This document shows positions 34,331-47,000 of a stretch of DNA of 64,000 bases, piece after piece; within the stretch, counting starts at the first letter, position 1, and each line of letters begins with the position of its first letter. A model generated the notes under the pieces. The model had not been told where the DNA came from. It was given only the letters and a program-made list of their open reading frames with translations, and did not search any database. The DNA comes from Anarhynchus alexandrinus (taxonomy: Eukaryota > Chordata > Aves > Charadriiformes > Charadriidae), in contig VUYV01000158.1 in assembly GCA_008711295.1 (NCBI GenBank), forward strand, positions 335,181 through 399,180, written 5' to 3'. Position numbers and translations under genes: made by a program.

Positions 34331-36304
34331 TCTTTCCCAGCCAGTAGTGCCAATCCAGGAGGACCTGCAAGAAGGGCACTTGATGGCTGTGAACATGCAG
34401 GTGACTAAAACTGGGTTTTAATTAATAATGACTATCATAGTGTGCTAGCCCTTGCTTAAAATTCCTGCTGACCCACGGCAGAGATTGGGGTAGGGTTTGG
34501 TTTTGGTTTTGGTTTCCCCCCTGTATGGATCTTATATAGCAACCATCTTAGCCTTGCCCAGTATGCTCACCCCATCATACTACAGTGATCCACTGAGTTC
34601 AGTACAATATGTTAATCTTTTATGGCTACACTTGAATTTAGCAAGGACATTTAGCAAGAAAATGAAGATTCAAGAAAACCAGGGTATTTCATGAATCCAC
34701 CTTGGTTTTGCAGTGTTGTTCCTCTAGGAGAGGAAGCTTTTTCTTTCAATTTAGAATAATTTATAAAGATTTCCCAATTTTTATCAATGCAGTGTTTTTA
34801 AAAATAAAACTTAAGTACAAGTTGAAGTATTTGTAAGTCAAGCTCATGATTGAGTTTTTTTTAGCTTCCAATTTCAGTCACTGTAATTTTTTTTTTTCAA
34901 GAAAACACACCGAGCAGCTCCAGCAAGCAGAGTTACAGAGCTACTGTAGAGCCTCTGTAGTTCACAATACTATTTGCTTTCTCTTACCAGAAGAAAAAGT
35001 GGTGTGCTAGGACTATCTTCTCATGATCTCATATTTATAACTTAGATTCCTCCATTATGAGAAAAAACTTGCTTCAGATTACCGGAATGTCTGACTGTTT
35101 CATGGTCTTATCGTAATGTCCCTTGATTTGGTCTGTGTGAAATGGCTGCTGTGAAATTGTGTAAAGAACAGATTCAGCCAGAAAAGGAGAGAGCCAGCTG
35201 GGGTTTGTGACATACGTGCGTAAACATTACTGCTGTTGTATCCCATGGACGGACGAGCAGTATGTTCATACAGTCTTTTGCCATTTTGGGGGGCTATAAG
35301 ATCATGAGGTGGACTACCTTTGAAATGCCTTGTGAAGAAGATGCTAAAATTTATAAAATTTCAAGATAGGGATGGAGAGTAGCAGCTCTGTAGTATCAAA
35401 CGTGCTTCTGTGTTTTTCAACATATCCAGCCTTTGTCTAGACTTGCCGCAACCTGGTTTCTCTTGCGTGCACTTATATTTGGTTCAGTAGATTTTTATGG
35501 AAAGAAACATTTAATATTCTGTTAAAAAAACGTGCTGTCTGAATGTCTTATTTCAGAAAAGTATTTTGTGTTCTTATGATCAGTGGCATTTCAGCATTTA
35601 AATTTATTGATGGTAACTCTTTGTAAGATGGGAAGGCTTTACTGTCTCCTCATAGGGATAGCAACGAAAAGCAAAATGACATGATCATAGTCAGGCTTGA
35701 AAACTGCAGCAGAATAAGCTGAGATATGTAGCAAGCCAAAGTTGTGACTTAAATGTGAATTCAGTTTAGTGATACAACATTGCCAAACAAGATCATATAC
35801 TTAAATGATAAAAGCAAATTTGACTACAGGCTCATCTATTTTGTGATGTGCTGACTACAAATCTATTTCAGGTATTTGATGGCTGGAATAAAGAGAAGAG
35901 TTTCTTCTGTCATGAATAAATGTTTCAGTCTTTCCAGGATAATCTTTCCAGCACACTTCTGAAAAACCACTTTCCCACGAGATTCTCCTGAAAGCTATGC
36001 ACTCTTCCTAATGGTCATACCTTTTTCTTTCTTTCCCTTTTTTGTTTTCTTTAAACTAATGGTCATGAAACAGAGAACTTGACTCCAAAATAAAGCAGGG
36101 CTGTGATTCTAGTTTGGCTGCTTATACAAAGAAGCCGTTAACACAAAATACAGACTTGGAAGAATTTGGCTTTTAAAATGGGCTTGAAGTTGTGTTTATG
36201 GTATCTTTGACAACAAAATTTTATGGGAACATCGACATAGTCATTCTACATCAGACTGCATGTTAAGAAAGTCTAATTATTCTCAGGCACTATCTAGGGC
36301 ACTC
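34331..36304. other. Unique AT-rich non-coding stretch
   Basis: No gene recognised. It includes a short GGTTTT-type hexamer repeat at 34494-34515 and a poly-T run near 34889-34899. Confidence 0.55.
34494..34515. repeat. (GGTTTT)n short tandem repeat
   Basis: About three and a half hexamer units ending in a C run. It resembles, but is not, the vertebrate telomere repeat. Confidence 0.75.
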
Positions 36305-36328
36305 TTTTTTTTTTTTTTTTTTTTTTTN
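36305..36328. repeat. Poly-T tract ending in an ambiguous base
   Basis: Twenty-three T bases followed by the only N in the window (36328). The true homopolymer length is probably uncertain in the assembly. Confidence 0.9.
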
Positions 36329-36888
36329 GAAAAAGGGTGTAAGTATCCAGTGTAGACCAAGGTAAAGACTATTTCTAGTTTCCTTCTGATTGATAGGAGT
36401 TTGACTTAAATCTGGAAATTTGAGAATCAATGCTGCTGCCAAAAATTGCACTGTAATAGTTTGGATTCTGTTGTCTATATAAATGTTTTTCTTCTGCTTT
36501 TGTATTCCTGACCTCAAGCATTCATGGGGGAAATTAATTCTGTAGCTTCATTGCATAGCATGTCAAGAAAGCATTTTCATATAACTGTTTTGAATATTCA
36601 GTGATATTATTTTTTCTGTTTCACTGAGTACCCTTTCACTTCGTGTTTATGATTGCTAACTCCTGTTTTCACACTCTACCTTTTCTTCTACCTGAATTAT
36701 TTTCTATGTTTGTATTCTGCTCTACTTTCATGAATATGGATTGAAAAAAAATGAAAAATGGGTCATTCCAAAACTATTTTGTTTAATTTACTAATTTTTG
36801 CAAAACAGTGGTTCTTTATCATACAGTAGCTGAGAGCGATAGTTACCAAAGCGTGGAAGGCCTGGGCTTAAATCCCTCTTCTTGTGGG

Positions 36889-36958
36889 AGGATTTCAGCC
36901 CATATCTTGTGTCTTTGGAAGAGAATGCCTTAACCACCAGCCTGCGCAACATGCTGGG
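36889..36958 (-). mobile_element. MIR-like tRNA-head fragment (ancient SINE)
   Basis: On the plus strand GGATTTCAGCCC, then 20-odd bases, GAGAATGCCTTAACCACCAG and CCTG mirror the antisense head of MIR-type SINEs: the complement of the B box (GGATTCGAACCC) followed by GCTCTTAACCACT, the complement of the A box region. The minus strand would therefore read A box then B box. It is decayed and non-functional as a promoter. Confidence 0.45.
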
Positions 36959-39597
36959 AAGAGCTTTTCTGAGTCTTTCATCTTGGAAATTGTTCCCTTA
37001 CTCAACCTGATATGCACTGAGAGGGAAGGAACAGTGTAAGGTCTGAATTCTTCTGTTTGTATCAATAGCAGAAATTGAGGAATGAACTGAGATTATAGGT
37101 CCTTACCTGTTTCTCAATTCTTGTGAATGTAGCCCTTTGTTCTGCAGGCAAAGCAAAACATCAATTACTTACATATTCTGTACCAGTATCATTCCCATTT
37201 CTTTTACGGAGCTGACAGCACCAGTATTTTCCAATTATACTCATGGACAGAAGTTTTTTTCTTTTATGAAAAGCGTTCTCATTTCTTTTCCTTGAGCATC
37301 TCCATTAGTTCAGCAATATTCTCTTTGATAGGAGTAACAAGCTCTGCATACAATATTGCAGGTGAGAATGACAGAGTTATAGGGCAAACTGTGTTTCTGA
37401 TCTCTTAAAAGTGCACACCACTTATGTATGAAGCTTGTTGTCTTAATTTCCTTGAGGTGATTTCATAGACTGAAAGAAATTCAAGCTCAGATCTTCAGTG
37501 GCTTGTGTAGCAAAGATGTTTAAATTAGCAGCTTTATCACTCGATCGCTTGATTTTGTGTTAGCGAGTCTTCTGTTTTGGGAGGTGGGATCAACAGTAGA
37601 TACAATATGCATTTGTGAAGGAAAGCATCATTTGGTTTAATAAGTGCGAGCAAGGCATAATATCATAGATTTTTGCAAGAATGATAGACCTTCATGTATA
37701 GATCTGGTATATTCCCTTGTCCTTCTACACTATAAAAGCTTAACCGCTCAAGAGCTCTGTCTCAGGCAGTAGGATAAACAGTATCTGGCCTTTATAAAAA
37801 GAATTTTTCATTCATTTTTACCCTTTTGCTATACCAGCTTCTAACCATGGCAAACATGCTCGGTAGCATAACTAGAAAAGTGGGAGCAAGTTATTCTTGT
37901 TTGATGGCTCTGGAGTCTCTTAACCCTTAAAAACTTGTCAGCTTATTTTATATAGCGTTTACATCAGATCTCAGCTGACTACTGTTAATTTAAGCAAACA
38001 TATACACGCATATGGAGTCAGAAACTTGGCTTCTGGTGAAGTTTGTTGCTGTCAACTGTTATAATACGTTTACGGATTGCAATTTGGAGTATTCGTTGCT
38101 ACTTGTTTTAAGGATGTGAAAAAAGGGAGATTATGATCCAGTCTGCCTAAATCCTGCCTACAACGGAATTAGAATGCTTTAAACTCTGCTGAATCCTAGA
38201 CACTGATCCAGCCTGCTTACTTAGTAAGGCTATTAAATCCATCAGGCATTGAAATTCATTAGATGCCTCCCGTGTAGTCTCAGTGTTTCCAAGGCACTAA
38301 TGTTTTGTCAGTCTGTATGCACAGAAGAGCCTTTCTTTCTGGGGAATTGAGTGCCAAAAAAAAGTATATCACAATCTAAGATGAGGCAGAAAGGTATCTG
38401 AACCAAAAGTCCCCCAATATTAGACTGTGTGATGTCTGTGCTTGGCTTCACCTCATACGAGGACAGTACTGGGTGGGGAAAGGGATGGGATCTAAGTTTC
38501 TGTCCCTGGTGATAAGCAATGTGACAAGGACATGGTTTAATGGGAAATGCATAAATACATAAGTTCTCTTACAACTGGGTGTTTTAACTAATAAGCTGGA
38601 CTTGAGCTCTTGCAGCACTTGCTCCCCTTCAATGTGCTGGACAGGGTGACATGGTGTCTAAAGAGCTGTTGGTATTCACTAGGCCACTGTCCTGAGACGT
38701 GATGTCAGCTCTGATCAGGCTGAAGACAGCCTGGCGTCCAGATCTTCCACTCCTTTCACACATTTTTATTGCCAACGCAGTTCTGTGAAATGCCACCACT
38801 CTGTGGACTAAGTGAATGGAGCCGTCCAAAATTCTCCTTTAGCTTCCTGTGATCTCAGTGGAAAAGATGAACCCCTCATTTAAGCAGACTGGATTGATGT
38901 TGTCTGGAAATGCCCGAATTCCATATATTGGCAGGAAAAAAAGGATAATTACATAAGCTAGGAAGACTAGATATACTTTTGCAAGTCTTCAAAGGTATCT
39001 GAGTCTCTCCATTGACTTGTAGGGAAGCTGGGCAAACTAAACTGCCTTCCCTCGCCAAACACGTAAAACTGAGGTGATGCAATTTCTAAATTTGAGCAGA
39101 CTGGATAATACCCTGAAAAACAATGTTCTGTGGCCAGATGGTTGAATGAAAATGGCATGAGTCTCCTGCGGTATGAATATTGCGAATGGCAAAATTTCAT
39201 GTTACCCTTGCCAAGGAGAAATTTTGTATAATGAACCTTATTGCTGGAGGGAGGAGTCACATGTACAACCTTTTCTCAGACTCTACATGAACTCCTTCGT
39301 CCAGAAGGTGCAACAGCCTACTTATTCCTTCTGCCCTGTTGTTAATGTACTGTTCTGTCTGAGCAATACAGCTTGAGAGCGAATTGTTTTGATGGATCCA
39401 GATACGTTTCTATATTTCACTGCCACTAGTTTATCATGATGTTCAGGGACAAAGAGCAACAGATCTGTATCTGACATGTTTTGATATATCACACCACCTC
39501 CACAAGCCAATGGTTTTGTTTTGAATAATGTTCCTACATAACTGCTAACCTAAGGTATAGAGAAGTACTTGCTTAAAAGCATGAACAGCTTACACAT

Positions 39598-39675
39598 GGA
39601 GGGGGCTCTGAATTTTTAGGAGGGGTTGAGGAAGGAGGAGTATTTGTGTGTGTGTTTGGGAGGTGGGGGGAGTGT
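39598..39675. repeat. G-rich patch
   Basis: G runs (GAGGGGGC, GGAGGGG, GGGAGGTGGGGGGAG) flank a short GT repeat on the plus strand. The right-hand part could form a G-quadruplex. Confidence 0.5.
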
Positions 39676-41507
39676 TTTGTTTTTCCCCATTAAGCGTCAC
39701 GTTTGTGCTTCCTGTTTTAAGGAACTGGACAAGTCAATGAGACTGAATTGTATAAATTATTCCATTTGACCTATTTGAAAAACCCCACGTGGACTTCACA
39801 AAATGCTTTTTCAGAAGGAGGGTTTGGTGAATCATAACCTACTGAACAGAGTCTGTTCAGATTCCTTTGGAGTCCTTGGATATTTGCCACGGTCACCAAA
39901 TGCACTGTCTTGAGTTGAGCTCGCAGATGCTGCCTTGCTTGCGTTCAAATCATATTTAAAATATAAAATATGGTGATCTTCCATATGCCGAGGACAAGCT
40001 TGGTCCTTCCTGTTCTCAGGTCCCCTTGGATACGAGTGATAGATTTTTTTTTTTAATCTGTGAATGTGCTGTTAGAAATATTTACCTTTTTTATCCAGAG
40101 TTATCTGAATAGTAGTTGCTCTTCTGCAACAGCACATATATATTTTGAGTTTATACTGTCTTCAAACAGTGAGGTTCCAACCTATGAGCACATTCATGTA
40201 ATCTCTTTGTATCCTAGCTCCATAGAACAATATTTTTTATTTCTAAGAAGGGAGATGCAAATTAATTGTAATTTACAATACATAATAACCTCTAACACTT
40301 AAAAAATCACTATACTGAGGAACTTTTTCAGTCAGAAAAAATCATCTAACTACTACTAATTTGTGTATACCTTTCATTTTGGGGGCTGATTACTCTAGCC
40401 TATAACAGGGAGTTCCTGTATCTTCTTTGAGGTTTGGCCTTGACATGACATTATGGAGAAGCTGTACAAAAATTTTAACTTTTAGGACATATCACTCCTA
40501 TTTTTACACTTTCTCCTTTTAATGGTGGATATTAACTGCAAGGTTTTACCACTGTATTTTCAAGGCACTTAACAGCTCTGGTATAAAATATTTGACATCC
40601 CTGTTTGCTCCTGACCGTTTGTTAATGTAAGATTTGGCAGGTTATGTAGCCCGAGACTGAACTTGATGCCTCTTAAAGATTTTAACACCTTTTTATGGTG
40701 GTGGAATTCACTTCTGATTATTGGTTAAAATAATCATTTGTCTAGACACTTAAAAAGATGTTTTGCTGCTTTTTTGACTTTTTGTATAAAGTACTGATGA
40801 TGCTATGAGCCTTGAAGTAATTCTCTGCATGATTTCATTTGATCCTTAACCTTTTGATTTATTATATAAAACAAATTGGCAGTCAGAGAGGGATTATGTA
40901 AAAAGTTCATTGAATAGCCAAGTCACCTATTCTCTGCAGACTTCTCAGATCTGGTCAAGAGCTTTTCCAACAACAACAACAAAATCTTTTTCTGCTATTG
41001 AGGGTGAGGAGGAGGGACAGGGGAGGCTGTTTGCTGAAACCCAGTGTTTTGAAGAATTGAGTCAGTTGGTTTTGATGATCGTCTAACCAGCTGGGCCTGG
41101 TTTCTTCCCCATGCTTTGCCTGGCTGAAACCCTTCCCATCGCTTGTCAGGTCTTCTGCTCAGAGGTGGCCTGGGAGCAAGGACTGCTCCAAGCCTGAGAG
41201 CCGCTTGGAGAGAAGCAGAGTTTTGCAAGCCATGCCAGTCCCTTGAGGTGTTTTGGGAATCAGGGTTGTGCTGAAGCCCCTAGGACTGGGTCCTGCACAC
41301 CCAGGCTGCCTGCTGCTGGATCAGGAGACAGTATAAATGTGTTGAATAAGGCAGAACTACGTAATATGTAATTTAGGCCAGCTTCATAGGCTTAGGTCAG
41401 CTTCGTGCTGGCTGCAGAAGGACAGGTGATGTTAGCCTGCTAAAATACTGATTTCTGTATATTTTTTTGACCAGGTTGAATGATCCTTATGCTTCGGGTT
41501 TTCTTAG

Positions 41508-41558
41508 TTTTTTTTTCTTTTTTTGTTTTTTGTTTGTTTGTTTGTTGGTTGGTTTTTT
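41508..41558. repeat. Poly-T / (TTTG)n tract
   Basis: A T-rich run with a C and a G interruption passes into TTTG tetramers and then TTGG. It could be the reverse complement of a retroposon A-tail, but no element body is recognised beside it. Confidence 0.85.
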
Positions 41559-43475
41559 AATCTGGAATTATCGGGAGCTGTAATGTCAAATTTGCAGGAT
41601 TTATTGTTTACAGCATTTCATAACTGGGGTCTCTATTTCTATCTTAATTTGGGAAAATCTGATTAACATGTATAGCTCTTTCTCCCTCCCCTGATATGCA
41701 TTCTGAGAAAGCATCCCTACTCAGAACCATCTATCTTTCCAATCTAAAATGAAACTCTTCTTAAATATTGACTTTACTAACAGTATGGGAATTGTGAGTT
41801 CTGAACATCTCTATTGATGATGTTGATCAAATTAATATATTTTAGGGATGCCGTGTCACTGGTTTTAAATGACTAAGTGGCTTCTTGGAAGAAGAAGCAG
41901 TTACTGTTCTGTGATAGTCTGAGAAATTCAGGGTGGTTTTTTTTTCCTTTTCTTTATTTAATATAGTATAGCCATCCTGTGGTAGAATTACAGAGACATG
42001 GCTCCAGCTGTGCTACTCAGCTTCTGTAAGCAGAATTAAAATTGCATATAAATGGTTTAATTGCCCTTCAGTTTGTAATATTGCAAACTCAAGCTGTGAC
42101 TAAATTTTTTTTAATCTATAAATATAGGACCAGCATTTGTTAATGTTTTATGCATAGCCATTCTTATTTATGTTGTGGATTGTGGGCAGTAAGATAAGGT
42201 GTGTACCTCAAAAGGCCTACTTTTGGTAGATGTAGCTCTACAGATCTGGTAATTGACATTATTTTCATACCTAGGGTGACTCACTAGATTTTGATTAATG
42301 TTTTAAAAGAAGCCAACACTCATTAAATACAGAGTAGCTGTTATCAACAGCTACTATAAATGAACCCTAATGGGGGTTATTGAATTTCATTTTACATATC
42401 AGCAACAGCTGGTCTGTTCAGAGAGTTCCCATTCAGCTTCTTACAGTCCCAGGAACTTGAATTCTTTTTTTAATATGACAGAGGGGTCCAATCTCAAATT
42501 GTTGATGGGACTGGAGACCTCCTGGCGCCCCTGGGGAAACTGTTAGAGGCATGCAAAATCAGGGATGATATAATATGACAACATCTTGTATGATACTATT
42601 GAATGGACTGCTTTTATTTCATATTTGCAAAAGCTTCTCCAGTCACATGAAAAGATCCAATCAAGCTGATCCTTTATAGAGGGAGGAGTATGGCCCTTCT
42701 GCGAAGCAACACACCCTAGATCAAACAGTATTTTTCTAGTCTTAGGTGGAAGACATTTCAGTTATTGTTACAAAGAAATAGTGTGTGCGTGGCCATACTT
42801 ACATGTTTATTTTGACAGAAAATTATTTTGACTACTTTTTTAATTTAATTTTCTCCTGAAGGCAAAGAAGGAGGAGACAAACATCTACATTTTTTCTGGT
42901 TAAGTGTTCGCTTAAAGATGAATGTGTATTCAACCATGGAACTTCATATTGCTGCATCAGCAAAAACCTGTTCGAAGTCTGTGAAACTATGAATTCCTGT
43001 CATTTCATAGCCCAGAAGATATTATTATTCATTTAGCATAATGGATAGATTGTGATTGCTTATGCTAAATAACCTAGACATCAGCCAGATACTATCACAG
43101 AGTTAACAAAATGGTGTAGCGAGCATAATATACTGCTTCTATAATGCAAAAGCGTATGTTTTCTGGTTTTATAGCTAGATGAGGAAAGCACATTTAGTTC
43201 ATCCTATCCTGTTTGGGGGCTGAGATGAAAGAATATTCATTTTTCATGGAAAAATGCAAACACCTGAACAAATTATAGCAGTGTAGCAATTGGGGTTTTC
43301 TATTTATAGTTCAACAGTGACCCCAAGGACTCAATAAACTCCTCTCAGGGAATCATACCTTTTGTACCGTTATATTTTTCACCTCCACATCTGCAATAAC
43401 ATACAGAGTAGTAGCATACTCCTGTCAAGGCCCTATTGAAATGGGTTGGGTAGCTGTTAGAATAAAGGTAAAGGG

Positions 43476-43758
43476 TCTTGAGAATAAGTCTTAGGAGAAA
43501 CAGCTGAGGGACTTGGGGTTGTGCCGGGGGAGGGTTAGGTTAGACATTAGGAAAAACTTCTACACTGAAAGGGTTATCAAGGACTGGAACAGGCTGCCCA
43601 GGGAAGTGGTTGAATCGCCATCCTTGGATGTATTTAAAAGCCATATAGATATGGTGCTCAGGGACATGGTTTAGAAGTGGGCCCAGTAGAGTTAGATAAC
43701 AGTTGGACTTGATGATCTTAAAGGTCTTTTCCAGCCATAACGATTCTATGATTCTATG
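43476..43758 (+). mobile_element. CR1 LINE 3' end with internal deletion
   Basis: A well-preserved copy. The left part (TCTTAGGAGAAACAGCTGAG, then GGACTTGGGGTTGTG) and right part (GGGTTAGGTTAGACATTAGG, AACAGGCTGCCCAGGGAAGT, GGTTGAATCGCCATCC, AGTTGGACTTGATGATCTTA) are both standard CR1. The CR1 consensus as I know it carries more than 100 bp between them (the segment holding GAGACCTCATTGCTCTCTAC), absent here, with the junction at about 43519-43525. The tail GATTCTATGATTCTATG marks the 3' end at 43758 and the plus orientation. Confidence 0.93.
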
Positions 43759-43966
43759 AAAGGACTCTTCAACAAGAATATAATTGCTGTTATTAATAAT
43801 GTGATTTGCAATTGCAGACTATGTTTCATGCATGTCATGTCATGTATGCCTAAAGAATGATAGCAGAATATGAATTTGGTTTAGTCAGTCCTTTACTGCT
43901 GTATTATTTCAATGGCTCTAGGTTGACTTTCTCGCTTTTTTGTTTTTTTCCTTTCTTCTTTTTCTA
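43759..43966. other. Short unique spacer
   Basis: Between the CR1 and the candidate microexon. A double near-copy of CATGTCATGT lies at about 43831-43847. Nothing else is seen. Confidence 0.5.
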
Positions 43967-44023
43967 ACGTTTTTTTCTTCCTCTCTTTGTTGTGCTTTCA
44001 GAAAGAAAACAATACAGGTGAGG
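43967..44023 (+). other. Candidate 16-nt microexon with strong splice sites
   Basis: A TTCTAAC branch-point match (A at 43967) is followed by a long uninterrupted pyrimidine-rich tract and CTTTCAG ending at 44001. The branch A is 34 nt from the AG, the usual spacing. The next bases are AAAGAAAACAATACAG (44002-44017), then GTGAGG, a good donor. A 16-nt exon is not a multiple of three, so if coding it would be constitutive or would shift the frame when skipped. All three phases are open (KENNT, KKTIQ or RKQY). I cannot name the host gene and see no flanking coding exons in the window, so it may equally be a decoy site. Confidence 0.33.
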
Positions 44024-47000
44024 GTTTTTTTAAAGATAAAGCTACTAACATCTCCTGGCTAGTTCTGTGTGTAATTTAGTAGCTTAGAAAAGACTCTGAA
44101 GTACATGCAGCATTAACTTTACTTCTTATTCTAAGTCACCACTCAGAATGGACAGGCTCCTTATCCTTAAAACTGTACCTCTCTGCAGAATCCTAAGATC
44201 ATAAAAGAAATAAAACCATGAGAAACTGATTATGCTTGAGGGACCATCATTCTATGTTCTTGTAGATAGTTTTAAAACCTCCATCACACTGCAAGAGACA
44301 AACTTAGGCTGTGCTTCTCTCAACTGCTGTATTTATGCAAAAACTCTGCAATGAAAATCATCTCCAGTGCTTTCAGTGAAGAGACTGTAGCTATTAGTAA
44401 GTGATTCCCTGCAAAAAGCACTGCTAAAGTGGACCGGTCTAAAGTTTTTTATTCCAAATATTGTATGGGCTCTTTGGATATAGTCCAGTTTGTATGCACA
44501 CAATACTGTCTGTCATTCTCATTTTGCACGCTAGATACTGTTAATCTCATTTGGGTTTATGATGGAAGATTAACAGATAAAACCAAAGATCTGTCGCATA
44601 TTTATTTTGTGCACACACACACAGAGAATATTTTATATCGTAAACTGCCCAGGAACAGGTGTTTTCTGATCTTGACACAAAGTCAAGTTTGATGGCACTA
44701 GATTAGCAAAGGAGATAAAAAGAAATAAAATGAGTGATAATTATCATTCTTGTTTTATTTTCATCTGAAGATGTTTCCCATGCTAATGTGCTGCTGGCTT
44801 AAATAGAAGTGCCAGATAGTGTTAGAACAATTCAGTTATCAGACTCTTTGACAAGCCTGATTTTGCCTTCCAGAATAGGAACCATACAAAGGGCAACATT
44901 TCTCTTTATTTGTTTACTGTCCGTCTCTGCAGATCTTCTTGTGTCTACTTGCATTCATAGGGTTTTCCTAAAAGTCTTAATTTAACAAACTTAATCTAAA
45001 CCAGGTATCAGCTCTCAGCCTTTGAGTTATGAAATGCTTCCTGGCACGACATCAGCCTTTGTTATATATAAGGGCGCTGCTGAGGTGCAGCCCTTTGCTG
45101 GGGCAAAGTTCTTCCTATGGTGCTCCTTCCTGATCATATACATTTCCACATTGCTACATTAAGTCCATAGGAGTGCATAATATTTCATAAATTGAGAACC
45201 TTTGATAATGCGTGGGTTAAATTTGAGGTTCGGATTAGGTGACAATCAATGACAGCTTGCTGGGTTAGGGAGAGACTGTGCTATTTTTAAGGATTCCATT
45301 ACAATTTAAGCACTTCTGCTAAGTGAGTACACCTTTCTGTACAAGAAATTTCTACTTAAAATGACCATAAGCAAAAGGATATTCGTGAAGACATCCTTCT
45401 TAAAGGCATTGTCGTAGATACCTAACTTGTCAAAGAGTGCATTGGCAGCAAAGGAACTTTTGCTAGTAGTGAGGCTCACACCACTATGATGCTAGATCAA
45501 GCTGATTGTAGCAAATGCGTGATCTTTGCAAACTCAAATTTTAAGCAGACTGACATCTCTTATGCATTCTATGTGAAACATCCTGCATTTTTCCAGAAGA
45601 GGTAGTATTTCAGGATCAAATTAACTGGCAAATATAGTACATAATTATGCTGTAAAAGTAGTCTTGATTAAAAAGTGACCAGATGAGATTAAAAATCTCT
45701 AGTGAAGGAAACAGCAGGGCACCACGATTATAAAGGCAGAAAAGAATAGATGCCTCAGTTCAATTTTCCTTTGAATACAAATACTGAGTTTGGGTCCTGA
45801 TTGCTGAATAAAGCTTCTTCCTACTCACATGATACAGCAGCCGTTGAGTGTCTCTGAGTACCATGTGCAGGAAATGTCTGATAAAACAAAGTTTCATCCT
45901 GAAGTGCTCGTTCCTGGGGGCAGAATTCTCTGATTCAGAATGTGCCGTGTTTGATGAAATCTTCCACAAAACCAAAGCAGAGTTCAAAAGAGGAGCATCT
46001 ATTTCCCTGACGGCATCAGCAGTGAGTCTGATGGAAAAGTCGCCTTCACCAAGCAGCTGCAAGGCTCAGGGGGATTCTGGTTCTCTGGAAATATTGAAAC
46101 ATTTGCATTTAGTCCCATTTTGACCAAAATAAGACTCAGTAACAACAGGAAAAAAAAAATAATCCCTTTTCTGCCATCAGGGAGTCTTACTCGTCAACCG
46201 GCTCTGTCTGCATCTCATGTGCTGGAGGTGACACTCTTCTGATGTACAGAGGTTTGGCTGCAGGGAGTTCCCAAAGAGGAGCTGGACTCAACGTTAGGCT
46301 TGCCTTTGAGGTCCACCTGTGCCACCTCCTGTTACTTGTGAAAGACTTGCTTATGTCTTTAAGGCTTTTTCTTATGGAGGGAGCGGTGGCTAGCAAATGG
46401 AAGGCTTTGACTGACGCAGTAATAGAAACCAGAGCTGGTAGGAAACAGATATTTCAAATCTGTGCATAATTCCAACATTTGGAGCGTAGGCTGGTGGCAG
46501 ATTTGTGGTAATGTGAAATGGAAAGAAACCCCAAATTTCAGTTTCTCATGAAACAGACATTCCTTTCTCTTCTCATTGATTGTCTCCAACATAAGCACTG
46601 ATGGTTTTGGTTTTTCATTAATGCAACATCCTATATAAAATTTAAAAATAATGTCAGCTGTAGGCACCTAATTAGTATTAAAGCTTAATAGCTTAAAAAG
46701 CATGAATCAACTACTATCAAAATTTGATGTTTGATTTTCTTCTATTGAAAAACAACTTGTCGGTCAACATAATTCCCCAAAATAGATAAATTTTTGATAG
46801 TTGCATTTTTAAAGGAAAACTGTGTTGTCTCATGATAACAAATACTTTCTTGGCAGTCAAGAGCCAGCTTTCCAAGTGCTCTATTCCTGAAAGCGATATT
46901 GCTTGTTGTTTAGTTTGCATTTGGTCAAGGCTTCTGTTTAATATGCCTAGTGTTTGATTTAATTAAGATTTAAAAAAACTAAATAAATATATTTACGGGT

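Larger units (their letters stand above)
36959..43475. other. Unique AT-rich non-coding stretch
   Basis: No gene recognised in 6.5 kb. It contains a G-rich patch (39598-39675), a CAA run (about 40971-40981), a less AT-rich patch with a proline-rich minus frame (40995-41228) and a T/TTTG tract (41508-41558). A possible 48-nt segment with acceptor and GTGAGA donor at about 37321-37368 may simply be decayed CR1. Confidence 0.5.

Noticed and set aside
34108..34396. Overlapping minus frames of 81 and 88 codons over the CpG cluster
   Set aside because: Two frames of the same strand open over the same bases reflect GC-richness. No known protein motif.
34494..34515. Interstitial telomere repeat
   Set aside because: The unit is GGTTTT, not GGGTTA/TTAGGG, and there are only about three units.
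37321..37368. 48-nt exon with acceptor and GTGAGA donor
   Set aside because: The surrounding phrase AAGCTCTGCATACAATATTG resembles decayed antisense CR1, and signal strength is ordinary.
40995..41228. Proline/arginine-rich minus frame
   Set aside because: A GC-rich patch without stops. No domain and no splice support.
45760..46469. Cluster of open frames on both strands, considered as two exons
   Set aside because: Both strands are open over the same bases with no consistent splice sites and no recognised protein.
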